A stretch of 50,804 nt of DNA from an uncultured Methylococcaceae bacterium (GCA_903945375.1 CAJAVP010000132.1:1-50804), one strand, 5' to 3'. Counted from the stretch's first letter, positions 1 through 9,498 are shown. The notes: a model not told the origin generated them from the letters alone. Numbers and translations are program-made.

Positions 1-1
1 A

Positions 2-94
2 AAAACCCTTGAAAAACTCAAAGCCGACCTGTTACTCACCGACACCCCAGAAGCCAGCCCCGCAACAGAGTCAAGTAAAGCGGCTAAAAAATAA
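2..94 (+). CDS. C-terminal end of a truncated unknown protein
   Basis: An open frame enters from the left edge and stops with TAA at 92-94. It gives 30 residues: a charged, helix-prone stretch (KTLEKLKADLLL), then an Ala/Ser/Pro/Thr-rich tail ending in KAAKK. Such a low-complexity charged tail is common at protein C-termini. A strong terminator lies 160 bp downstream, which fits this being the end of a transcription unit. The family cannot be recognised from this fragment. Confidence 0.5.
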   Translation, partial: KTLEKLKADLLLTDTPEASPATESSKAAKK

Positions 95-212
95 ACCAAT
101 AACAACCCGATAATCGGATCAAAACAAAAGCTAGCAACACCGAAGTCATGGTTGCTGATGCTCCTAGTGACGAAAAAGCTACTCACACAGTATGCCCGAT
201 ATGGGTAGCGGG

Positions 213-237
213 GACGGCATGATGTAATCCTGCCGTC
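213..237. repeat. 7-bp inverted repeat upstream of terminator
   Basis: GACGGCA (213-219) and TGCCGTC (231-237) form a perfect 7-bp stem with an 11-nt loop. No T-run follows, so it is not a canonical terminator by itself. It sits just upstream of the strong terminator hairpin and may be part of the same 3' UTR. Confidence 0.4.
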
Positions 238-254
238 TTAAAGAAAACACAAAG

Positions 255-287
255 CCCCGATTGCAAGTTGTGCAGTCGGGGTTTTTT
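255..287 (+). terminator. Rho-independent terminator
   Basis: CCCCGATTGCA (255-265) pairs with TGCAGTCGGGG (271-281) across a 5-nt loop. The 11-bp stem has a single G-U pair and is followed at once by six T residues (282-287). This is a canonical intrinsic terminator on the plus strand, probably ending the transcript of the gene that enters at the left edge. Confidence 0.85.
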
Positions 288-349
288 AATTGCAAAATTG
301 ATCGTTTATGCCTATTTTTTAAATATCTGCATAGATAACGGCGGTCATA

Positions 350-735
350 TATCGCTTAGCCCAATACGAAACACCGGATGGCAGCTACGTGTCAGGTCAA
401 CTCACTGAGGGGCTTAACGGTTGCCTCTTTGGCGACGAGCTGATTTGTTTCTCTTCGATCAATATCATTATCAACGTGTCACCCAGCCGCTGCTATTGAA
501 ACAATTGCTGGATTTGGATGTTCATATCTCCACTGGTCGGTTAAGTCAGTTGATTACTGATAAATTGGATGTATTTCCATGATGAAAAAGATCAGTTATC
601 CCAAACCTTGATTGTCCGCATCGTCGTACGCGCATACCGATGATACTGGAGTGCGTCACGATGTGGTTATTCAACGATTGATAGCAAGGACAGCGGCGTC
701 TGGGGCAAAATAGCATTGATTCAATATTAAGTTTT
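350..735 (+). pseudogene. Decayed transposase fragment (IS remnant)
   Basis: Conceptual translation across frames gives consecutive pieces of a known style of transposase. From 350 it reads ETPDGSYVSGQL. After a frameshift near 440-450 it reads VTQPLLLKQLLDLDVHIS and LITDKLDV. After more shifts it reads TDDTGVRHD near 636-660 and STIDSKDSGVWGKIALIQY near 673-728. No single frame is open through the region, both termini are missing and no terminal inverted repeats were seen. The pieces match, from memory, transposases with a DDTGARH motif often grouped with IS66-like elements; the family assignment is tentative. It is a dead remnant and should not be annotated as a coding gene. Confidence 0.75.
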
Positions 736-843
736 GGGTAGGGGTAAAGTTCATGCCATAAAATACTGCAAAGTTTGGCGCTACACCATGTCAAAATCGC
801 GTTTGTAGGGATTACCCGTTTTATTGTTGGTTTGACTTGTTTA

Positions 844-3567
844 CTACCGCTGTATGGAAATGCAGGGTGCCGACATAGGAAACCACAACGTTACAGTAGA
901 ACCAACACCATATTGACTGACAAAATCTATTTTTCCACCATGCATCTCGACAATTTCTTTGACGATACTCATACCGAGCCCTGTTCCAGGAATTTTTCCT
1001 GTGCTATCTGCTCGGAAAAAACGCTCAAAGACGCGCTCAAGTTGCTCCGTGGTCATCCCTATCCCTCGGTCACTAATGCAAATACCCACCATACCATTTT
1101 TGTCAGGCTTTAGTGCACTATCGACTAAGCCGATTCGTACGTCTCCTCCGTTTGGCGAGTACTTATAGGCATTGGAAAGTACATTCATTAGCGCTTGAAA
1201 TATTTTTTTTCGATCACCGAGTATCGAATCTGTCAAGGAAATCGATAAGAGAGGGCTATCACGCCCCTCTGGCGGCTTAAAATGCTTTGTCACGTCTTTT
1301 AGTAGTTCGCTGATTTCAACAGATTCTAAATTAAAATCTTTGCCGCGTCGGCTTTCAATTCGGACTAAATCTAGCAACTCATTGATAATGTCAACTAACC
1401 ATTTCGTTTGTTGGTAGATCGTTTGTAACATTTCTAGGCGCGTCGGCTCGTCAAAATCCATTTTTAGTAGTAGCTCACTAAAACCGAAGATGCTGGTCAT
1501 GGGGGTACGCAACTCGTGTGCAGCATGGGCTAAAAATTCGCTTTTCATCCGGTCAACTTCAGATTCTCTTGTAATATCACGTAGATAGAGAATGCGTGCG
1601 ATGCTTGAAGATTGACTATGAATGCCAACAATCTGCAATACACAATAGCGCGGCCTGATTAGAATCATAGGATGCCTTGTTTTATTTTCGCCTTCATCAG
1701 CAAAATAAGGAGCGATCCCTCTAAAATTTTCCGGATGTTCACATCTCTTGTATAATTCCGCCTCCAAGTTTTCTTCTGATTTGCCAATAATTTCCTCCGT
1801 TGCAATATCTGTCATCATTCGAAATGCCGGATTGACAAATTTGATACGACCATCTGGTGAAAAAGCGACAAAGGCATCGGGACTCAGTAAAAACATGGCA
1901 TTTAACTGTGCATTGCGGTCTTCTAATATGTCGCTTTTCGATTGTAATTCAGCAGTTTGAGTCAAAACCTTGCGTTGAACAATCGCCGTACTTCCGGTCG
2001 TGACCAATAATAAAATTTGCAGTAATGCCGCTAAAGCCAGCCCCCCCGCGCCCACGGATAGACCAATCCAGTGATGCTGTTGAGACAAATAATCAGTGGT
2101 CGGTCGTAGCGTTAGTGTCCATACACGATCTGCCATTGTTAATGTGGTCGTCCATTGGTAATCATTTTCTGTTGATGTCTGCACAGAATCAGATATATAA
2201 ATCAAAGGCTTGTCATCAGGTGCATACGTATCGTCAATTTGAAAAACAAGGCCAGGAATGCTAGCCGCTTGAGTGGCTATTTGTATCATTTCGTCGGCTT
2301 TGATGACTCCTACGGCAAAGCCGATTAAGGCATTACGATTAGGTTTGGCATTGACTTGCTTTTGAAAAGCAGGATGCAGTACAAGTATGCCTACACGTTT
2401 TTTATGTTCTTGCACTAAATGAATTGGCGACGTCACAGTGGGTTGCATGGTTCGCATTGCGCGCTGAATGGCATCATGACGAATCGGCTCTGAGTTAATA
2501 TCGTAGCCCAATGCCTGACGGTTACCCTCCAACGGGGCAATATAGCCAACTGTGATGTAGTCCGCCCGCTCTTTGGCACGAATTAAAGCACCTTGTGAAT
2601 CTTTTTCCTTGATTTGAAAAGCGGTTATTTCCATGCGTTCAGTCATCGTACGCTCAAATGCCGTACGTTGGATTTGTGTGACATAAGGATTAATGCTCAG
2701 GGCAAAAATATCTGGATTGTCTTGAAGGGTAACTCGCGTGTAGTATTCAAACTGTTGAAAACTAATATCCGGTGTCACTTCGATGACCCGACGCAATGCG
2801 GCAATGGCTTCTTGATGGGCAATAAATCGTTGTTTAAGTAATTCTGCTAAGGTTTCCCCGTGTTTTTGAATCACTTGTTGCTGCTGGGCACGTTCCCATT
2901 GTGACACGGTAAAAAATGCCGATGCGACCAAAACCAGCGTAATGACCATAGGAAAAACGACTGTCGTTAATCTTGCTCGCCAAGATGCTTGCTCGCGATA
3001 GAAAAAACGGAGGCTTAGTGGCAGCATCACTAACACGCCTAGTGCGTCACCCAACCACCAACTCCACCATGAATAAAGATAGGCCTGTGCAGAAACAATA
3101 TTCGCCAAATAAAGCGTCGTGATACCCACACTGGTGGAAATTAAACAGGCTAAGGGACCTGCCAACACCAGACACAGGAAAATATCTCGCAGCGTTTCTA
3201 GCGTTTGCCAGCCCTCTTTGACAAAACGATTCACCAGCCAACACGCTACCAAGGCTTGTAACGTTGAGCCTAAAGCAATGCTGATAGATACCCAGATGTT
3301 GACGCTATGTAAATTGCCGTGTAACCACGTTGCAATTAAATTCATGGTCATTGAGCCTAGAAAAATACCCGCCCAAGCGCCTTGCTTTGACCATAAAAGA
3401 GCTGCAACAGCAAAACCCGCAGCGGGAAAAATAGGACTCGCATAGCCCGGTGCAATCGCAAAACTCAGACCCAATGCACCTAAAACTAAATAGATAACGG
3501 CGGTCATGCCCATAGCAAACCATTTATTTTTTTTATTTGGCTCTATATTTTCGCTTGATGACATCAT
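844..3567 (-). CDS. MASE1-CHASE-PAS sensor histidine kinase
   Basis: A 907-residue membrane sensor kinase. Residues about 17-210 are a multi-pass hydrophobic block of MASE1 type (PIFPAAGFAVAALLWSKQGA, then several transmembrane helices). A CHASE-type extracytoplasmic ligand domain follows at about 225-470 (VTLQDNPDIFALSINP, LGYDINSEPIR), closed by a membrane helix near 500-520. A PAS domain lies at about 555-660. The HisKA phosphoacceptor is H683 or close to it in AHELRTPMTSIFGFSELLL. The ATPase domain has its N-box (NVLSNAYKYSPNGG), G1 (DRGIGM), F-box (FERFFRAD) and G2 (GTGLGMSIVKEI). There is no receiver domain and no response regulator beside it, so it is an orphan kinase of unknown ligand. 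Two adjacent ATG codons open the frame. TAG and TAA stops lie in tandem. Confidence 0.93.
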   Translation of the reverse strand: MMSSSENIEPNKKNKWFAMGMTAVIYLVLGALGLSFAIAPGYASPIFPAAGFAVAALLWSKQGAWAGIFLGSMTMNLIATWLHGNLHSVNIWVSISIALGSTLQALVACWLVNRFVKEGWQTLETLRDIFLCLVLAGPLACLISTSVGITTLYLANIVSAQAYLYSWWSWWLGDALGVLVMLPLSLRFFYREQASWRARLTTVVFPMVITLVLVASAFFTVSQWERAQQQQVIQKHGETLAELLKQRFIAHQEAIAALRRVIEVTPDISFQQFEYYTRVTLQDNPDIFALSINPYVTQIQRTAFERTMTERMEITAFQIKEKDSQGALIRAKERADYITVGYIAPLEGNRQALGYDINSEPIRHDAIQRAMRTMQPTVTSPIHLVQEHKKRVGILVLHPAFQKQVNAKPNRNALIGFAVGVIKADEMIQIATQAASIPGLVFQIDDTYAPDDKPLIYISDSVQTSTENDYQWTTTLTMADRVWTLTLRPTTDYLSQQHHWIGLSVGAGGLALAALLQILLLVTTGSTAIVQRKVLTQTAELQSKSDILEDRNAQLNAMFLLSPDAFVAFSPDGRIKFVNPAFRMMTDIATEEIIGKSEENLEAELYKRCEHPENFRGIAPYFADEGENKTRHPMILIRPRYCVLQIVGIHSQSSSIARILYLRDITRESEVDRMKSEFLAHAAHELRTPMTSIFGFSELLLKMDFDEPTRLEMLQTIYQQTKWLVDIINELLDLVRIESRRGKDFNLESVEISELLKDVTKHFKPPEGRDSPLLSISLTDSILGDRKKIFQALMNVLSNAYKYSPNGGDVRIGLVDSALKPDKNGMVGICISDRGIGMTTEQLERVFERFFRADSTGKIPGTGLGMSIVKEIVEMHGGKIDFVSQYGVGSTVTLWFPMSAPCISIQR

Positions 3568-3798
3568 AGTTTTTTATCGAGCTGTTAACCTAAAGACAAC
3601 CACAAAACGGTTACAACGTGTTCAGATAGGGGTAACAATAAGTTAAAATTCATTCGTACTGATACGGCAAATAGGTCTTAATGCCGCCAAAATAGTTGAA
3701 AGAAGAATTCAATTTTTATAACAACCACCTGAAATTGATGCTGATTACTGTAAAATAGCTGCCAGGTTACAATTTCAATACGATGATTTATCACTATT

Positions 3799-4302
3799 AT
3801 GAAAAAATTCAAATACTTAGTTGGTTACTCACCAACCGTAACAGAGCAAGTACAAAATTTAATTGATAAAGATAAATTGACCGCATTTTTGTTAAAGAAA
3901 TATCCCTGTACTCATGATATTAGAACAGATAAAGCCCTCTATTCCTATACGATAGAATTGAAGAACCAATTTCTCCGGCAATCTCATCCACTTAGTAAGG
4001 TGGTTTACGATGACAAAATTGACGTGCTTTATCAAGCATTCGGCTTGCATACGTTTGTATCTCGCATTCAGGGTAGTCATTTAAAAGCCAAAAATGAAAT
4101 CCGTATTAGCTCTGTGTTTAAATCTGTTTCACCTGAGTTTTTAAAAATGATAGTTGTGCACGAGCTAGCTCATTTACGAGAAAAACAGCACGACAAGGCG
4201 TTCTATAGATTATGTGAACACATGGAATCGGAATACCATCAGTTAGAATTTGATTTTCGGCTTTACCTGACACACCTCGACCTTGTTGGGCAGCTTTATT
4301 AA
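3799..4302 (+). CDS. YgjP-like zinc metallopeptidase domain protein
   Basis: A 167-residue soluble protein. The C-terminal half carries VVHELAHLREKQHDKAFY, an HExxH zinc motif (HELAH) followed by a conserved downstream His in the HDKAFY context. That is the signature of the YgjP/WLM-like M48-related metallopeptidase family (formerly DUF45). The N-terminal part lacks a recognisable domain, and no signal peptide or membrane segment is seen, so it probably acts in the cytoplasm. It stands alone between the divergent kinase gene and recN, with its own upstream region of about 230 bp. The zinc-binding call is secure; the physiological substrate of this family is unknown. Confidence 0.85.
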   Translation: MKKFKYLVGYSPTVTEQVQNLIDKDKLTAFLLKKYPCTHDIRTDKALYSYTIELKNQFLRQSHPLSKVVYDDKIDVLYQAFGLHTFVSRIQGSHLKAKNEIRISSVFKSVSPEFLKMIVVHELAHLREKQHDKAFYRLCEHMESEYHQLEFDFRLYLTHLDLVGQLY

Positions 4303-4582
4303 CAGATATGTAATGTTCCTGTACACGAAAAAGAAAGGCTTACGTTCGATCAGCACAAGCCGCTGATTTCGCCTATAATGTTGAGCGTGTTATCAAGCTA
4401 GAATTAAGCTATTTAAGCATCACTCATGGACAAAAGCAGGTTGGCGCATATGTTTAATTACCGTGTTTTAGCTCAGCTAACTGACAGTCGATTTAGATGA
4501 TTGATGTCTAATGTGCTACAAGATGTTTAAATACTTGCCATTTTTAATCAATAATTGGAGTCGTGGTTAATCCATCCCCCTC

Positions 4583-6295
4583 ATGTTAGTCAATCTTAAT
4601 ATTATTGATCTTGCCGTTGTTAAGGCACTTGACCTTGATCTTGCCCAAGGCATGTCGGTACTCACCGGCGAAACGGGTGCAGGAAAATCTATACTGTTAA
4701 CCGCTTTAGGATTGGCTCTTGGCGATCGTGCGGATGCTGGGTTTGTTCGACCCAATTGCAAACGCGCCGAAATCAATCTTGAGTTTGATTTAAGCGACGC
4801 GCCGCCCGCACGGCAATGGCTGATCGAGCATGAGCTGGATGAAGGGCTTGTTTGTTTAATACGGCGCGTGGTCAATCAAGATGGTCGCTCTAAGGCTTAT
4901 ATCAATAACCGACCCGTTAATTTACAAACGCTGCAACAACTGAGTGAAATGCTGGTTGAGATTCACGGACAACATGCCCATTTAACACTATTAAATCCCG
5001 ATGAACAACGTCGATTATTAGATGGTTTTGCTAAAAACCACGCCTTGTTGGAACAATTAAATGCGTGTTACCGGCAATGGCACAAAAACCATAAAGAGCT
5101 AGACCATTTAATTAAAGCCAGTACTGATCAAACGGCTCGTGAAGAATTGCTGCGCTATCAAATTGAAGAATTGCAACAATTGGAATTAACTCAATTTAGT
5201 TATCAGGCGCTATCCGATGAACACAGTAAATTGGCAAACCTGGGGCAAATTTTAACAACCGGTCAAGCTGTAGTTGATCGCTTGTATGAAGACCCCCAAT
5301 CGGTTAGTAGCCTACTCAATCACAGTCTCAGCGAGTTAAATCAAGCGACTCGTTTTGCCCCCGAGTTGGCCAGCATTTCAACCTTGTTAATCGAAGCACA
5401 AATACAAACCGAGGAAGCCGCTCAGGAATTACGCCGTTTTTTAGAAACGCAAGAAGCCGATCCTTTGCGCCTAGATACCTTAGAAAACCAACTCGGCATT
5501 ATCCATTCATTGAGTCGTAAGCATCATATTTCCCCTGATGATTTACCCAAACAATTGCTTAAACTGGAACAAGAACTCGATGGTCTAACGCATAGCAGTG
5601 ATCGAATCAGTGAATTACAACAGAACACCGAAAAATTCATGATCTATTATCATAAACTTGCCGATGAACTGTCCGCTCAGCGACAACGCGGTGCAGTTGC
5701 GTTACAGCAGCAAATTTCTACCATCATCAAAGAATTAGGAATGCCCCAAGGGGAGTTTTTAGTATCTATCACTGAACTTGTAGGCGATAGTCCCAAACTT
5801 AACGGTAAAGATAATATCCAGTTTTTAGTCAGTGCCAATCCGGGTTTGCCGCCCAAACCTTTGGTTAAAGTGGCGTCCGGTGGTGAGCTTTCCCGTATTA
5901 GCTTAGCGATTCAAGTGACAACTAGCAGCGATAAAAGTACGCCAACCATGATTTTTGACGAAGTCGATTCCGGTATTGGCGGTGGGATTGCTGAAATTGT
6001 TGGGCAAAAACTGCGTCGTTTAAGTGAAAACCGGCAAGTGATGTGTGTAACCCATTTGCCTCAAGTCGCGAGTCAAGCGCATCATCATTTGTATGTACAA
6101 AAAAATCATGACACGGATATTACGTCCTCGAATGTTCGCTTATTGAACGATGAGGAGCGTGTCGAAGAAACGGCTCGTATGCTGGGCGGTGTTAATATTA
6201 CTGCGAACACTTTAGCACATGCTCGAGAGATGCTTTATCAAACCACTCATCAACCCGCTGTTGTCAGCACAACCACAGGAAATCAAAACCAATGA
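4583..6295 (+). CDS. recN: DNA repair protein RecN
   Basis: A 570-residue SMC-like ATPase that acts early in recombinational repair of double-strand breaks. The N-terminus has Walker A GETGAGKSILL at about residues 29-39 and the typical RecN sequence (LVNLNIIDLAVV). Two coiled-coil arms surround a short hinge at about residues 155-370. The C-terminal lobe has the signature KVASGGELSRISLAIQ and Walker B TMIFDEVDSGIGG, followed by the CVTHLPQVA switch. Length is normal for the family. Its stop codon overlaps the start of the agmatine deiminase gene by 4 bp (ATGA), so the two are probably cotranscribed and coupled. No LexA box was recognised in the upstream 280 bp by eye. Confidence 0.97.
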   Translation: MLVNLNIIDLAVVKALDLDLAQGMSVLTGETGAGKSILLTALGLALGDRADAGFVRPNCKRAEINLEFDLSDAPPARQWLIEHELDEGLVCLIRRVVNQDGRSKAYINNRPVNLQTLQQLSEMLVEIHGQHAHLTLLNPDEQRRLLDGFAKNHALLEQLNACYRQWHKNHKELDHLIKASTDQTAREELLRYQIEELQQLELTQFSYQALSDEHSKLANLGQILTTGQAVVDRLYEDPQSVSSLLNHSLSELNQATRFAPELASISTLLIEAQIQTEEAAQELRRFLETQEADPLRLDTLENQLGIIHSLSRKHHISPDDLPKQLLKLEQELDGLTHSSDRISELQQNTEKFMIYYHKLADELSAQRQRGAVALQQQISTIIKELGMPQGEFLVSITELVGDSPKLNGKDNIQFLVSANPGLPPKPLVKVASGGELSRISLAIQVTTSSDKSTPTMIFDEVDSGIGGGIAEIVGQKLRRLSENRQVMCVTHLPQVASQAHHHLYVQKNHDTDITSSNVRLLNDEERVEETARMLGGVNITANTLAHAREMLYQTTHQPAVVSTTTGNQNQ

Positions 6296-7311
6296 TCCGC
6301 TTTCCAGCCGAATGGGAAAAACAATCCGCTGTATTAATTGCATGGCCACATCACACCGGCGATTTTAGCAACTGGCTTGCTTCAGTCGAGCAATCTTATC
6401 GATTTATTGCCGAAACGATTAGCCGTCGCCAACAACTGTTTATTGTGTGCAAACATTTTGAACATCAGCAGCATATTGAGTCCATTATTGGCGAAATGCC
6501 TGCAACCCGCTTTATCCACGCTGATGTCAACGACATCTGGGTACGCGACACGGTCTTTTTAACCGTTGAAGAGAATAACCACGTTAAGTTGTGTAACTTT
6601 CGTTTTAATGGCTGGGGGGATAAATATCCTCATGATAAAGATAATGCCTTGAATCATAACTTATTATCTGTACCGCCTTTTAATAAGCAGGCGCATACGG
6701 ATATCGACTTTATCCTAGAAGGCGGTAGTATCGAAAGCGATGGTTTGGGGACGCTGATGACAACTCGTCAATGCTTATTAAACCCTAACCGTAATCAGGG
6801 CCTGAGTCAGCAAGAGATCGAACAACACTTACAACAGTTTTTGGGTGCTAAACACGTCTTATGGTTGGATCAAGACAATCTCTCCGGTGATGATACTGAT
6901 GCCCACATCGACACTTTGGCTCGTTTTTGTTCAGCCAACACCATTGCCTATACCAGTTGTGAGGATGCTCAAGATCCCCATTATGACGGTCTTAAAAAGA
7001 TGGAAGCACAATTGCAAGCGTTTCGTACCCTCAACAACGAAGCCTATCATTTGGTCGCTTTACCCATGCCCAAGCCTATTTTTGATGAAGAGGGTATTCA
7101 GCTGCCGGCTAATTATGCCAACTTTTTGATTATCAACGAGGCGGTGATGGTACCGGTTTATGACGACCCTAATGATGCAATCGCCTTACAACGCTTAACG
7201 GCTTGTTTCCCCAATCATCAAATCATTGCTACGCCCTGTCGTCCATTAGTCCATCAATATGGCAGTTTGCACTGCATGACCATGCAATTTCCTTGGGCTG
7301 TTTTACCTTAA
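6292..7311 (+). CDS. aguA: Agmatine deiminase (peptidyl-arginine deiminase family)
   Basis: A 339-residue enzyme of the guanidino-group-modifying superfamily. It is expected to convert agmatine to N-carbamoylputrescine and ammonia in the agmatine route to putrescine. Family landmarks are visible: WPHHTGDF near the start, NDIWVRDTVF, the acidic ILEGGSIESDG substrate loop, the catalytic DDTDAHIDTLARF segment (Asp/His), and the active-site Cys near residue 328 in GSLHCMTMQFP. It starts inside the recN stop codon (ATGA overlap), so its expression is likely tied to recN. A downstream N-carbamoylputrescine amidase, the usual partner, is not in the window. Peptidyl-arginine deiminase annotations of this family generally mean agmatine deiminase in proteobacteria. 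Confidence 0.92.
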   Translation: MIRFPAEWEKQSAVLIAWPHHTGDFSNWLASVEQSYRFIAETISRRQQLFIVCKHFEHQQHIESIIGEMPATRFIHADVNDIWVRDTVFLTVEENNHVKLCNFRFNGWGDKYPHDKDNALNHNLLSVPPFNKQAHTDIDFILEGGSIESDGLGTLMTTRQCLLNPNRNQGLSQQEIEQHLQQFLGAKHVLWLDQDNLSGDDTDAHIDTLARFCSANTIAYTSCEDAQDPHYDGLKKMEAQLQAFRTLNNEAYHLVALPMPKPIFDEEGIQLPANYANFLIINEAVMVPVYDDPNDAIALQRLTACFPNHQIIATPCRPLVHQYGSLHCMTMQFPWAVLP

Positions 7312-7411
7312 GAAAAGTATGTTAAGCCTAAGCGTGTTAGTCCATCCCAATCCTCCTTTTCACACCTGCGCTGATAACGCGGGATTTATTGTTTAACATA
7401 GGAAAATTTAA

Positions 7412-8299
7412 ATGAGCAAAATAATTACAAAAGCAGTTTTCCCCGTTGCTGGTTTAGGCACACGATTTTTACCTGCAACTAAAGCTAGTCCAAAAGAGAT
7501 GCTGCCTATCGTCGATAAGCCATTAATCCAATATGCCGTTGAAGAAGCGGTTGCGGCCGGTATAGATACGATGATTTTTATTACAGGTCGTAGTAAAAAT
7601 GCCATTACCGACCATTTTGATAAAGCTTACGAACTAGAAAAAGAGCTGGAAGCTAAAAATAAAGTAGAAACACTTAATATTATCCGCGATATTTTGCCGC
7701 CTCATGTGTCTTGTATCTTTATCCGTCAAGCGGAAGCGCTCGGTTTAGGTCATGCGGTCTATTGTGCGCGTCCCGTCGTAGGCGATGAGCCGTTTGCCGT
7801 CATTCTTGCCGATGATTTGATTGAAGATGTCGGGCGTGGCTGTATGGCGCAAATGGTTAAATTATATGAGCAAACGCACAGCTCTATTTTGGGTGTAGAA
7901 AGAATTAATCCGGCTGATTCCGGTAGTTACGGTATCGTTAAAACAGAAGAATTTACCGGTGCATACGGTCAAGTTCAAATGATTGTCGAAAAACCAAAAC
8001 CTGAAGATGCACCGTCAAATCTCGCGGTAGTTGGTAGATATATTTTAAGCCCTGCTATTTTCGACAAAATCAAAAAGACCGGACGCGGTGCAGGCGGTGA
8101 AATACAACTGACTGACGCGATTGCGGAATTAATGCAAGATGAAGCGGTATTAGCTTACGAGTTTGAGGGAAGACGTTATGATTGTGGCTCAAAACTTGGA
8201 TTCTTGATTGCCACGGTTGAACACGGTCTATTACACAATGAATTAAAAGATGATTTTTTAGCCTATATGCGTAAATTGGTTAAATCGCATAAAATTTAG
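7412..8299 (+). CDS. galU: UTP-glucose-1-phosphate uridylyltransferase GalU
   Basis: A 295-residue cytoplasmic nucleotidyltransferase making UDP-glucose from UTP and glucose 1-phosphate, for polysaccharide, LPS and glycolipid synthesis. The N-terminal nucleotide-binding motif GLGTRFLPATKASPKEMLPI is complete, and the family residues VDKPLIQYAVEEA, FAVILADDLIED and VGRYILSPAIF follow in order. Length matches bacterial GalU. The ATG is preceded by AGGAAA at a usable distance (about 7400). The gene stands alone, with about 100 bp upstream and a symmetric hairpin just after its stop codon, where it converges with the flagellar operon. Confidence 0.97.
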   Translation: MSKIITKAVFPVAGLGTRFLPATKASPKEMLPIVDKPLIQYAVEEAVAAGIDTMIFITGRSKNAITDHFDKAYELEKELEAKNKVETLNIIRDILPPHVSCIFIRQAEALGLGHAVYCARPVVGDEPFAVILADDLIEDVGRGCMAQMVKLYEQTHSSILGVERINPADSGSYGIVKTEEFTGAYGQVQMIVEKPKPEDAPSNLAVVGRYILSPAIFDKIKKTGRGAGGEIQLTDAIAELMQDEAVLAYEFEGRRYDCGSKLGFLIATVEHGLLHNELKDDFLAYMRKLVKSHKI

Positions 8300-8306
8300 A
8301 GCAGGT

Positions 8307-8330
8307 GTCCCCTTTTCAAAAAAAGGGGAC
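8307..8330. terminator. Hairpin between convergent galU and flhB
   Basis: GTCCCCTTTT (8307-8316) and AAAAGGGGAC (8321-8330) make a perfect 10-bp stem with a 4-nt loop, placed 8 bp after the galU stop and about 30 bp after the flhB stop on the other strand. The T and A runs lie inside the stem, so it may work in both directions. No separate U-tract follows, so efficiency is uncertain. Confidence 0.6.
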
Positions 8331-8361
8331 GATATAACTTTATGGTAAATTTTGACTCCCA

Positions 8362-9495
8362 CTAAAGCCCTTGCTTAAATTCTTCCGGCACGGGAATATC
8401 CTTAGGAGGAATAGGTTCTGCCCAGCGATTTTGTCTAGCGGTTTTAAGTTGATAAACATATGCCAAAACCTGTGCAACGGCTAGATAAAGACCTTTGGGA
8501 ATTTCTCGATTCAAGTCAGTAGAATAATACAATGCCCGTGCTAGCGGTGGTGAGGCCATCAAGGGCACATTGGCTGCAATGGCTAAATTACGAATTTGTG
8601 CGGCGATTAAATCAACGCCTTTAGCAACCAGCATCGGTGCGCCACCGATTTCTGGATCATATCTTAACGCAACGGCGTAATGGCTGGGGTTGGTCACAAT
8701 GACATCGGCTTTAGGAACTTCTTCCATCATGCGCCGTTGCGACATTTCCATTTGCAATCGGCGGATGCGTCCTTTAACTTCAGGACTGCCTTCTGATTCC
8801 TTCATTTCATCTTTAATTTCTTGCAAGGTCATTTTTAGTTTTTTGCTGTGTTCCCATAACTGAAATGGCACATCAAACAACACTACGGCACTTAACGAGG
8901 CACTAAGAATTAAAAAGCAGTCGGCAATAATTTTTACGGCATGTTTAATCGCGTGCTCAAGCGGTTCTGCACTTAAGCCGAATAACTCATGTTGAAATCG
9001 TCGGTATAAAATTAGGGCGACAAAGAATATTAATAAAAATTTAAGCAGGGCTTTACCGAGTTCGATTAGGCCATGAATGGCAAATAAGCGAGCCAGCCCT
9101 TTTATCGGATCCATTTTATCAAATTTGGGGGTAATGGCTTCTAGGCTATATACCCAGCCGCCTAATGCCAACGGTGCTAATATGGCGACAACTAATAAGG
9201 CTGCTAAAAATGGCGCGACTAAGATTAAGCCATCCATCATTACTTGTTTGAAATGGATAATTACACTGGCATCGTCAAAAATAGTCGCACGGCTGATTTG
9301 AAATTGTTCGCGCATGAGTTTAATCAATGCTTCACCCATTGCCCCACCTAACATGAGAAACAGTGCAGCACTGGTGATTAACATGGCAAAGGTGTTCAGT
9401 TCTCTGGAGCGGGCGATTTGTCCTTTCTGTTGTGCGTCTTCAAGACGCTTACTGGTCGGCTCTTCGGTCTTTTCTTGATCTGAATCTTCAGCCAT
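8362..9495 (-). CDS. flhB: Flagellar type III export protein FlhB
   Basis: A 377-residue inner-membrane component of the flagellar export gate and the substrate-specificity switch. The N-terminus (EKTEEPTSKRLEDAQQKGQI) is the classic FlhB opening. Four membrane helices lie between about residues 33 and 215, followed by the cytoplasmic domain. The autocleavage site is N269-P270-S271-H272, with Ser where NPTH is canonical; N and P, the residues needed for cleavage, are intact. It is the last gene of fliLMNOPQR-flhB, 3 bp after fliR. A flhA gene, which often follows flhB, is absent; transcription instead meets galU head-on. Confidence 0.96.
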   Translation of the reverse strand: MAEDSDQEKTEEPTSKRLEDAQQKGQIARSRELNTFAMLITSAALFLMLGGAMGEALIKLMREQFQISRATIFDDASVIIHFKQVMMDGLILVAPFLAALLVVAILAPLALGGWVYSLEAITPKFDKMDPIKGLARLFAIHGLIELGKALLKFLLIFFVALILYRRFQHELFGLSAEPLEHAIKHAVKIIADCFLILSASLSAVVLFDVPFQLWEHSKKLKMTLQEIKDEMKESEGSPEVKGRIRRLQMEMSQRRMMEEVPKADVIVTNPSHYAVALRYDPEIGGAPMLVAKGVDLIAAQIRNLAIAANVPLMASPPLARALYYSTDLNREIPKGLYLAVAQVLAYVYQLKTARQNRWAEPIPPKDIPVPEEFKQGL

Positions 9496-9498
9496 AAG

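Noticed and set aside
148-222. 25-codon frame after the left-edge gene
   Set aside because: Too short, with no recognisable similarity or ribosome site; it ends inside a hairpin.
775-1113. Plus-strand open frame of 112 codons
   Set aside because: It lies mostly antisense to the histidine kinase C-terminus and resembles no protein.
4426-4500. 24-codon frame upstream of recN
   Set aside because: No ribosome site or similarity; a nearby TATAAT (4374-4379) has no matching -35 element, so no promoter is claimed.
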